DNA from: Gyrodactylus bullatarudis
Taxonomy: Eukaryota; Platyhelminthes; Monogenea; Gyrodactylidea; Gyrodactylidae
DNA length: 64,000 bases
Assembly: GCA_012064415.1 (NCBI GenBank)
Contig: SSNU01000311.1
Span: 62,001-126,000 of the forward strand
Reading direction: 5' to 3'
The notes under the pieces were generated by a model. The model ran no database searches. It was given only the letters and a program-made list of their open reading frames with translations, and was not told where the DNA came from. The translations under genes were made by a program, and so were the position numbers. Shown piece after piece: positions 15,001 through 27,000 of the stretch (position 1 is its first letter; each line of letters opens with the position of its first letter).

Positions 15001-18000
15001 GAATGACAGAAAAATGGTCATACAGAGAGAAAAATAATACAAACAAACAGGTGTCTCATTCTATATTCATATTTCGTAATGAAATAGAAATTCTTAAAGA
15101 CTTTCCATTCATCCATGTATTTATGTAGCACATTGTCTTTTCTCACCATCTGCTTACAATACAATGTTGCTCATTGTTTTTACCGTTTTGTCTAATATTG
15201 TGAAACAAATAGATAAATAAATTATACAATTTCTATTTTCTTGGAAATACAAGAGAAGTATCGTGAGAGAAATGTGTATTCATTTCTAAATGATAATATT
15301 AATCCTCAAGTTATTATTTCCCAAGCACGAAATAAACTGTGACATGAGAATATCTTTTAGAGCTTATGAATCACATTTATCGAGTATGTCTTTCTTCGAC
15401 GTGTAGAGTTTTGATAACTCAAGAAAGTTAAAATAATTTTATTTTGTTAACTGAGTGGTGATTGAGGATTTTGGTAGAAAATAAAATCTATGAGAAAAGG
15501 AAAAAAATAACTTTGATTTTGAATACAACTCGTATGACAAATGGATTAACACTGATTTCATAATCAAGTAAGCCTTAGCTAGACAAAATACAAAGTGTTC
15601 TTTGAATTCTTAGGAGGAAGAAAATTTTATTGCGTGAGACTCTCAGGGAGAGAGGGTGAAAGATGTGAGAAAATTAATAGAAAGCTTTTTCATGTTTCAT
15701 CTTCCTCACACAAGATTATTCTCAATTCGATACTTTTTCGTTGAGCATGCTTAGAAATTCGAGTTAAATTTAAAATCAAATTTCGGAGAGGAAAAGAAAT
15801 AAAAGGCACATCACGAAGGCATAAATTTATTTTATCGATGGATAGAATAAACAGAAAAACTTTGAATAAGTGTACAGAAAAAATTTTCCTAATAGCTGGA
15901 CAAAAATACAGAAAAAAGAGTCCTAGCCTCGTGTAAAATCCCGAAAGTTATGTCTACGAACATCAGTTTAGAGCCAAGTCAGCGTAGTCGTATCAATTAA
16001 GGAAGAAAATGATGCCAGTTATTTCAAAAATAAGGCATTTATTTCGAACATACTCATCAGTTTGATAAATGCCACACAATTTTTGCAAGTTTGTACTTAT
16101 ATCGCATGTATCACACTGATGAGTATGTTCAAAATAAAGGCCTTATTTTTGAAATAACTGGCATTATCTTTTTCCTTTATTGATATAAACTTTTGTCAAA
16201 GGAATGTGATTAAAACTCAATTATTACTTTCAGATTTCCATTGTTTACCGATCGAACATTCTATCCCGAATCATATTTCTCCTTTATAACTTGATCAACA
16301 CCCCTGAAGGGAAAAATTTATTTTACCAGTTGAGGAGAAAAATTTCTATGCTCAAAAACTAAATGTACATAAATTAAAATGGAATATATATTCGTTCTAC
16401 TTTTACTCTAGTATTTCAGCTACTACCAAAAGCAATAGAAATTATACAATTCAAGAATGAATATTACGCATTTTTAATCAGAGTAGCTCATTAAGTGACA
16501 TAATTATTTCATGTAATAGTAGTTGAGTATTCTTCAGTACATACATTTCTTTTCAGGTGAAAATTCTTGTCGGAACATATTTCCTCAAGTTTAAGTGAAT
16601 ATTTTCCAAAAAGTAACATTATTATTAATAGAATAATGAATTATTACGTTGGAGAAAAGATCAAAAGAATTTCAACTCAATTTCGGAGTGCAAAGTTAAG
16701 AGCGATGATTTGTAATCAAATTATTGTGTAAATGAAAACTTTTCGTTTGGGTAAATGTTAATTTATCGGAATCATTAGGTATTTTTAAATAATGGATAAA
16801 CACTGAGAAATCCTTTCATCTTTCTAATTGAATATTTGTTCTAACGGAACTAGGCAAATATTGATGATGTTGAAAAAGGTCAACCAGTCCAACCTTGAAA
16901 AGGTAATCCAATTTATTAGTGATTTTTGATCTTAATTGAAAGTGAGAGTGCTAGAATTATTCCTTGATCGATAAGCAATTAATTAAATGTTTAGTTCAAG
17001 GTATTAATGTATGTTATAGTTTTGATCAAAACCGATAGAGAACGACTTTGAATAAAGGGACACAAAAATGTTCATATTTTATATTATTATTAGACTGACA
17101 CAACAGAGATAATCATTTTATAAATTATTTTAAAAAGATCAAAATTTTTACACCTAGCTTACAAGCAGAACAAGAATTGATAAGAAGCTTTCGATTTTAC
17201 ATTAGAAATATTGTGTAATATTTATTTAGATCAAAAACTATTGTAAAAACCTGTTTTGAAAAAAGGGATTGCTTTAATACGAAGGGAAAGGATACCTAGT
17301 TATCGATGCAGTTACTGTCTAAAGTACAGAGAAAATCTTAATTAAAATTCAAAAAGATTATGATATGGATTGCATAAAATTTGTGAACAATTATAATTGA
17401 GAAAAGGGGGTATACACTGTATACTATACAGTGTAGATGAAACCCTTGAAAATTAACAAACTTTTTTATTGCATTTTGATCCCGATGCTTGAAGTTGAAA
17501 GCATTAATTTAACTCAGGTCAGTTTGCAAATAACCTCATTCCTGTAGCAATTTCATGTAAGCCCACCCTTTTAGAAAATATAAAAACATGTGCAAGAATA
17601 ATATCATAATAAGGCCGAAAATTTTGAAATAAAACCAATGGGCATTTTTCCTGGTTATTTTTATTACAATCAGAAAGGGATATTTATAAAATGTGTGTAG
17701 AGGAAACTTGTTATCTTATCAATCGAAATTGAATTATCTGTATTTTTTATTGTCAAAAGATTGGATAGATTGCACATAGAAGGAGGAAATATGGAGAGTT
17801 ACTGTAGCATAATCATCCTCTGAGATGATTTCATGATTTTGGGATACTAATAATCTTCCTCTAGAATAATACGCAGAAGAACGAAATTTTATTTTATGAC
17901 GTAATTCCTTTTCTTCAAGGTGGGCAGCATTTGATTAAGGAAGATTTGGAAAAGAGAAATAAAAGTTTTGATAATTCCTGATTTAATTATAGATAGTTAC

Positions 18001-21000
18001 ACATAAACCAGAGCAGTAATGGTGAAGAAGAAGATTTGCAAAATCAGAAAATTTATATAACTTTTGAGAACAATATGAAGGAATTCCTAAAAAAAATTCA
18101 AAAAGAGGTTTAAGAAAAATATTCTTAAATAAGCGAAATTTATTTTAATAGTCGAAATAGTATAGTAGAAAGAAATCTATCACAAAGAAAGGTTGTCAGC
18201 CCAAATTACATTATGTACTTTCAAGTAATTTTTAATATCTTTACCATTTGCTTCTATTGTCATCAAGATACATTTTGTTTTTTTGGTGTTACTAATACAT
18301 TTCAATTTTTTATTTCTAAATGATTTACCTTGAAAGGTCACCATGATCCGGAGAAAAAGAAATGAACACATATTCTCTTAAGTGTGATAAAATTTGTTAT
18401 GTAATTATAACAAAACTAATTAATGTTCTTTCTTGATGATAAATTGAGAATTATTCTGGGGATCACAAATGACCAAATTAAGAATCTCATCTGAGAAGTT
18501 ACATGCAGATGATAGAAAATGTATATGATTAATGTTCCAATAATCTTCCAACGACTCTTGTCTAAATATTCATTAATTTTTCGAATGATAAAAAAGATAA
18601 AAACCACCCACCCTAAACTTCATAAAATCTCTTCCGTTCAGATCGTTGAGGGAGAAGACAATAGAAGTTGTTGATCATATTCATTGAATTCATTTCACGT
18701 ATTAGTCATCAGGAGATTATTATAATCACTTTTTTCCAGATCCGCAATCATTCATTCAAAGGGGGGAATAAAAGAGAGAAAAAATTAAAGATTCTCTCCA
18801 TTTTTTATCGTAATCTATCAAGAAATTGAGAATAAAAGTTTCCCATGAGAAGGAGAAGACGAAGAGGAAGATGACGATGATGTGGCAGAGATTTCCCTCA
18901 TCTTTAAAAACAATTTCATACCGGAAAAGGAGTGGATAGAAAAGTTTTAATGGAAATTTTAATGAGATAGAAAAATGATTTTAATTAAATTTATATAAAA
19001 TAGATTAATTTCTTTGATAGCTTCATTCTACTTTTTATCCTCCTCCTTTAAAAGATAATATTTTACCAAAGTATTTTGTCTCTCTTGGGTTACATGATAA
19101 TATTAGCAAGAGTTGAGTTGAAAGAGTTACCATGAATGTTAAAATTGCCACCAAAATTTTCAGTCTGATCTGATAGAATAAGTAAATCATATCTCTAAAA
19201 TGTCCTTTTACTGAGAATGATTGAGGGAAATTCACAATTGATTTGGTAACAATAATTAATACAGTAGTAATTCCATGTATGAGGTCAGTTTGTATAATAA
19301 TAATTCTATACCTTGGGAGTATAATTTTTTAAATAGATTAATAGAGATATTTTTGAAAGAGAAAGTGTTTATTAATTTTAAATATATTCACTTTTTATTG
19401 ATTTATAAAGAAAAGTAAATTATATGTATTACATTTTCTGTGTTGAATGAATTCTGGAGAAAGTATCCATGCATTCGAGAAGGAGATAATAAAAAAACCT
19501 CACATTTTTGTTACAGTTTTCTGCCAATTTCCTATCTAGGAGAACATTAACACAATCCATATCATCAGGGTTTATATCATTTTCAACTCTAGTTCTTTTA
19601 TTGAGAATGAGGATGAATAAGCAATTTGTACTTTACTTTAAGGAGCATTGAAATGTACATTTTACATTCTATAAAACTTGTTGGGGTTTCTTTTTCATTT
19701 CAGTATTCATCATCTTGTGGCCATAATTTTCATTAACAATAAAAGGATTTTATTAGTTTCGAGAATAGGAGCTTATGGTTTAAAAGTTCCTATAGAGAGT
19801 ATTGAATAATTTACAATAAAGGCGAATACAACTTAGAGGCTTAAATTTAAAAATTATTATTATTTCATTCATTGGATAAAAACCAAAATCCAATAGTTTG
19901 TGGTGTCTTGACCTAAATGATTGATCATTGAAAGTTATTCATGCATAAAAAATTGATTTATCGTATTCAATTTAGGTGTTATGCAACAGGAAAATTATAT
20001 GACCAGAAATGTTTTAATCTATTATCAATAGGCAAATTTGAATCTCGATAATGCATGGATATTTGTTAAGAGAGCTTAGCCCATTTCCTTCTGACGCAAT
20101 TCAAGTGTTGGATTTAATTCATTTTCAACAAAAACTTGAAATTCAAGCGTCATCAATCAAGAAGAGGTTGGAAACAGAAGACATTCAAAATACATGAAAC
20201 GCAAAAGTACAGATGAGTCATTTAAAACTGAAACTTGAAAAAATAAGAAATTTACATGTACTTTTTGTATGTGTTTCCACTGTCAAATATGTAACTATCC
20301 ATTTTTTCATCAATACAATGTACTAGAAGCTTATCAGATATAAGAGAAATATTCCTATATGCTCCTAGATAATCTTGGCTATGGGTTTATTACTTGTACG
20401 CTTTCAACTTGATAATTGGTAATATTCGATTATGGATATGATACCTAGATTAAATATGCTCATAAAAAATTCAGATTTACATATAGTGCAATCATATTCA
20501 AGATGAAAGAATCCGATCAAAATCTAGCCCAAGAAATAAGAATAATTTATTTTCTAATTTAACTTTGTGATTGGATTTTTTTTGAATTAACCTTAGAGAG
20601 AACTCATTTCTATCGATCAAGATTTATAGTTAGAATACTAACAATGAATGCGAGACATTGAATAATATAATATAATTATTAATATTCAATGAATATCATA
20701 TAATTCAAATTCTTAATTATTTAAATAACATTTTGATAGATTCGAATTTCATTAAACAGGCATTCATTCGTTAACTTGTTGTAACCTAATCCGAAAATAT
20801 GCTTATTCTTCTATGATAAATGTGAATTTAAAAAGGGATCAGTTACAAAATAGCGGTGAAAGGGCACCAAGTGTCTATACAAGCTCGTTACAAATATTAT
20901 TGAGAGAGGGAGAATGAAAAGTAAAATCAGAATAATTTGTGTAGAATCCAAATATTTTTCTTATGCCAGGAACTGAGCCAAGAAAAATACCAAAAGTGAT

Positions 21001-24000
21001 TAACTAGACAGATGATATTTTACACCGTTCACAAGTTCTCTCCTTCATCCAATTTTATTATGTAAGAGATAAAAGACTAGTCATTACTTGAGCCTTTTGT
21101 TTAAAATGAAAAATGCTAAACCGTCATAAAATCTACTGAATTCTAATGCTGCTAAATTAAAAAATGTAATTGCTATTCTTTAAAGATACTCGAATTAATT
21201 TCAAATTGTACCAAGGAAATGAAGAATTTCATAAGATTGAAATTCGGAAGATTGTTATCAACGCTAGTGTGCAGCCAACATGCTCCTTTGAGAGCTGATT
21301 GTGGATATGATAAAAAGGATATTTTTCAGATTAAATTAAATTCTCATGCATAATTGAAAGATACATGAAAATCTTGAAATTAATTCAGATTAAACTCAGA
21401 TTAAAATTCTTTTGCACCAGATTATACGACAGGATCCGAGTGGACTTTAGAAATTTCAAGTGATAAAAGTAAAGCCATAAAAACTCGCATAGCTACTTTA
21501 AAATATAGTTTACTAGATAAAATAATTTTTTGAATAAAAATCTCTAGACATTGCTTTTTCAGTCTTCATCTCTCTTTGCCTGATGAAGAAAAAAACCTCT
21601 AAAGTTGAAAAAAAATAATTTTGAATCAATCCTCTTACCCACAGACAGGAAAAGATGGTGTTGAAAATTAATAAAAAAAATATACATTTCACATGCAAAA
21701 GTAAGCTAAAATGTGATTCTAACTAACCGGAAAAATTGATACAACAAAAAATATGAAATAAAAACATGAAACACTAGCTACTGGTTGGATTTTGTTGCAA
21801 ATTGATAAAAATTATCCCATTTACATGTAAAGATGTAAATCTATTAAACTCAAAACTAATTCAAGAGAAAGGCAGTATAAAAAGGGAAAGGATTTATACA
21901 TTTTTTTGATAAAATAATGAAATGCAGAGGTCATTCCATCACTACTCATAGGAAAAAATGGGCATTTTGTATATGGTAATTTGGATGGAAGCATTCTCAA
22001 ATTTTGTAGTGAAATCATTCCCTCTGATGATGATAATGACAGTGTGTGAGTCAGCGGATGTTATTTGGAAAATTTGGGAACTGGTCAGTATTTACATGGA
22101 GAAAAAAGAACAGTTTTTCATTAGTAAAAAGAAGAGTTTAGTCATTGACATGAATATGTGCAATTTTGTCATTATGAAAAAGTGTTTATTAGAGAAATGG
22201 GGTAGTTTGTAACAATAAAAGTGTAATAAAAATGATGCAATACTCTTGTTGTCCGAATTCATACAAGAGATTTCTAGGTTTTTAGAATTACAAACTACTT
22301 TCAAAAATTATATAAGGGTTTATTACACTAACAACTAGGCTACAGTTTGAGCAATTTTGGTGAGTAAAAAAAGGTTTTCATATACTCTTTATACTGGAAC
22401 TCAACCAACACTGAATACATGACTCATGCATGTGATATGAGTGACATATTTTATGGTTCTTTTCAACTCAAATCATCTAGTAAAAAGAGATTTATCTTTA
22501 GGCATTTCACTTTTTGCTACCAAGCATGATATATGGTGTAGCGATACATTTGATACCACCCAAAGTAATTTATCTGATAAATGTCTTAGCTTTTACGTTT
22601 AAATTTTTATTTCTATTTATAATTTTTCGGAGAATTTTCAACTTAGAATATTTACTCACCTCATAGAGTCGGAGTTCATCTTTAGTTTGGTGGAGAATAC
22701 TTTTATCTCGAACTTGAACAATTTGTAAAGTGATTTGTCCATTAACCAATGCCTCTCGATCTAGATAACAAGAGGAGCACAATTTCAACTGATTACGAGT
22801 AGAGTCAATTGCAAACATTTCTTCAGAGGGATATTCAAAGTCGTTTCTGTTCTCATTCGGATGAATGTAGAATCGACTCGTGATGAAATATTTGTTCTTT
22901 GTAATTTGGAAATTATCCGGAAACTCATAGAGTATAGAGCCAAGAGTATTCTCGAAGATCTTGAAAATTAAAGAGAAAATTTTTACATGAATGATAGTTA
23001 AAAATGAACTAGTAATTGAAAAAATTCCCACAAAGGAATAATTAAAGGTAGAAAAATTCTCTGACTAATAGAGAACTAAGAGGTCATGAAAACGTAGAGG
23101 ATCATGAAAAATACTTTTTTATGATAATAAATTCTCATAACATGACAGAAAGATATGTTAATTTTTTCATTAAATATTTATAGATGTGAGTTCAATGTGG
23201 ATGAATTGCTTGAATCTTACGCCCAATGCAAATAAGATAAAATGGCGCTATTTTTCTCCTCAGTTAAGAAATACGATTGAAGAAATAAATGAAATTTCAA
23301 TATGTATTCCTCTAAATGCTCTGATTAAAGCCAAATAAAATTCATCAGCCTAGTTCGTAGACTAAGGGAGTAAAGATATGATATAAATATACTCAAATTG
23401 AATTTCAATGAGATTAAAATCTCAATTTTCAACCACAATCAATGATCCGATTATAATCTACATCAGAATTCTAGACAAGAAAATACCTCCTTATCAATAG
23501 TATATGATATTGGAGAGAATTAGTCTTGAATAAATTCAAATGCTTTTCGAGGTAGGTAGTATCTCTCATAACCTCATTTACTATAGCTATGCATGGATGA
23601 TACCATTGGAAAATGTACAACACTATTGTAGTTTTAACCTTGAATTGGTAGAAACATTATTTGATACCAGCTGAGAAATAGAATCAAATTGAAACCAGGT
23701 ACTCCTGTACAATTATCAAGGTGATCATCACCATATTTTCTGTAGTAACCTGTTGGTTACATTTTCCCACAAAATTCCTATTCTTACCATGCATAATGCC
23801 GATTCTCCCTACTGGAGTTAATTGTAATATTTTATTAAAAACATATTTTTTCATTATTTTTCCATACTATTGGGCATATGAATGCAAACCGAAATAATGA
23901 TTTCATCATAAAAAATCTATCAGGGTAAAATCACCTAATTCTACCAAATATTTCAAAATCTCTGGGCTATTCTTAAAAACCTTTAGGAGATTATAATTAT

Positions 24001-27000
24001 TTAAACAATATTATTTTCATCAGACATATCTAACGGAAATAATAATTATAATTATAATTATTATAATAACATCTTATCGGTACCAAAGCCTTACTGATAC
24101 GTGCTAAGACACGAGCATTAAAAATAAATAACATTATTATTTTTTCAAAGAATGAATGGAAACATTCAGTATATTTTTTAACTGTCTAAGAAATACATTT
24201 CAAGTATAACTAGTTATCAGGGGGGAGATTTATAAAATCATGCAGAGATAACATTTAGACAGAAATCATTATGAATTTGGAAGAGGTTTCCTTCCCATTC
24301 ACCATGAATCCAAACAGAAGGGTTTTAATTGTCAATGCTTGTCTCAAGCTTTTGAAAAATAGAAGCTTAAATATAAGTTAATTTTTAAGCCAAATTTGTG
24401 ATAGAACATTAGAAAAGCTTTGAAAAAATTATCTTGATATGTTTTTTTCTAGTGTGAGAAAATATGAATGTTTTATAATATCTTGATTTTAATCAGATGA
24501 AAGTCTAGTTAAATTATTAAAAATGTTCAAGCACATGTACATGAAATAAAAGATGGTAAACTTTTTATCAATAAATCAGCTACGGAATGAAAAAAAATTA
24601 TCAGGAGACAACATCTTGAGTACTCTCTTCACATACTCAACTTAAATTCTCACAATTTTATGACTTGGAAGAACGTTGATTAACAGGGACACCAATGGAG
24701 ACAAAAACATCCCTAGGCTATTCACACGCCATAATATTAATGTATTTAAAATTTATACGATAATCAAATTAATGCCATTGGCAATTTAAATAGTGCATCT
24801 GAGTCCTAACTTAAGTATTCTTTTAATCAAAAGATTAAAAAATGTTGAGGCTTAATTTTCATCAGAATTACTAGAAAAGCAATTAGCTGTTGAATTAAAT
24901 TTTTCAAAAATTTTTCATGATAGAATTTTCCGTTCTAATCATCAATATCAGAAATTCGTAAAGTGTAGCCTGAATATTTAAGAATAAGCTAGCCATTGTA
25001 ACAAATACTATGTATGTTAAAGAATGACCTTTTATTGAAGTTGTACTCTACTGTAAAAAATACAAATGTCATAAAATAACTTTTACATTAATTAATTATG
25101 AAATAAATAAGAATGTGATCTTATGATCTTAAAAAAAAGGTTGTCTGTAAATTATGTTAAAGTTATTTGAGTTAATTCAGAAAGAATACGGTCTCTCTCT
25201 CTCTCTGATTCGCAGATCAAGAGTTCATTATTAAAATAGGTCTTGGAAAGTAGTAATTTTCTTCACTATGTGGTTTTGATAGAAAAGGTGAATTAAAAAC
25301 TCTTCTTCCTGAAAATCAATGCAAAGATTTGACATCGAGGTGGGGAAAGGCGAAAATTCAGTCTTGTAGATGGAAAAGAGATTAATCCAAGAAAGATTTA
25401 TAGAGAAATTCATCATCGTCAGGATGAGAATGAGATTGGAAATCATGGCAGATCAACAAACGAAATGAATGAAATGTGTGAAGAGATCTATCTGTGCTCA
25501 ATGTGACTGTGTGTAAGCCAAATGGCAGCATTTGTGAACTACAAAGTCTTTATTTCATCTCAGAATTTCTCCCTATTCACTTATTTTCAAGTACACTCAA
25601 ATGTCTGTCTTATGCAAATTTGATCCTCAAAATTTTAATCCTATGCTTAACTTTTTTTGTAAAATGACATTCACATTTTGTATGCTAGTTAAAGAACACT
25701 TGAAGAATCAGTTATTATTTATGTTTTTGCTTGTATTTATCTAGAAAAGTTGACAAACTAAAAGCTCCAAAGTTAACTTGTCAACAAATCATATATTTAA
25801 CCATAAAAGAGAAAACATGTGTCCATCAAAAAGATATGCATTCTATTGAATAACACAAAGTTTTTCTTCTTTTGAGTACTCCTACCTACTTTATCTAATT
25901 CAAATTAATAAGGCTAAAGAAAGCGATTCAATCTAGTCTAGGATTTATTCAGGCACAAAGGATTGAGAAAAAAAACTCAAATATGATCTTCTTTTCTAGT
26001 TACACCTTAATAAATTTAGGATAACGTGGTAACTTAATTTTTGGAATTTATGTGGCCTTGTGGTTAATTTAATTTATGCAGGGATTATTTCTTTCAAATG
26101 AGATTAAATCAAGGGTCAATGATTTGAGTCGACCTCTTGACCCACAACTACATTTTTAATTGGCATATGGAAATTTTTATTATCAGCTATTAATGGAAAA
26201 ATATGTAAATAAAATAACTCAGACCGAGTGAGTAATTAAATACAGACTTCTCTTTGTACAACACAATATTGATATAGTAGTAGTATCCAATTGTATGGGA
26301 AGGAATTCATTGATAATAATGGGATAGTATTAAAAGACAAGTGAAAATAAGGCCAGAATACTATTGAGTAAATAAGAACTCGGAGTAGGCTATTTTATTT
26401 GATTATGAGCTAATAAAATTGATATATAAAAGTAAATATTTCCCACTTGCAATAGTAATGTCAGTCTGAAATGTGTGTTTTTATTTGTTATATGGTCTTA
26501 TTGGGATATGTAAATTGATGAGTCATTTTAGTAAACTTGTACAATGTATTGAAAAGATGGGATGAAAAAGAGGTTGATTAAATTATATAACAGAATTAAT
26601 TCAAACCCATTTTTAATACAATTAGATAGTAAAATTTAATAAATATTCCTGTTATTTCAGTATATTATATATTCGAATATTATTTTTTAATAATTGGTAG
26701 TGTGAAAATAAAACGGTCAAAAGAATCATGTTCAATTAATTCATTAATTTTAATTCAAATTTTGTAAAGTATGGCATGATATTTTTATCTCAGTAATTGG
26801 TAAACTAAAGTCAAATTAACAATTGACAATAATCTTGAATTGTATAACTCACCACAATGCTAATTCTTTCTGTTATGACGTCTTTTGGCATCCAAATCAT
26901 AAATAGTTGACAGCTGATATCCCTATTTGCAGGCTGGTAGGTAAATTCTGAGATCTTTGAGTTTTCAAGAAAATATTTCTTAACAAGACCGTCATTTTCG

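Larger units (their letters stand above)
14416..22659 (-). other. Cadherin intron, 8244 bp, the largest in the window
   Basis: This intron separates the exon 22959-22660 from 14415-14160. It holds a foldback repeat (15991-16185), a solo half-copy of it (about 14766-14848) and a 23-bp near-perfect palindrome (17413-17435), all listed separately. Two overlapping open stretches on opposite strands near 21.9-22.3 kb carry no recognised domain. I see nothing else. Confidence 0.75.

Noticed and set aside
21821..22304. Several overlapping open stretches on both strands in the largest cadherin intron
   Set aside because: They overlap head to head, contain no recognised motif, and are expected by chance in this AT-rich sequence.
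24037..24070. AT-rich palindromic tract in the first cadherin intron
   Set aside because: Simple AT low complexity; base composition explains it.
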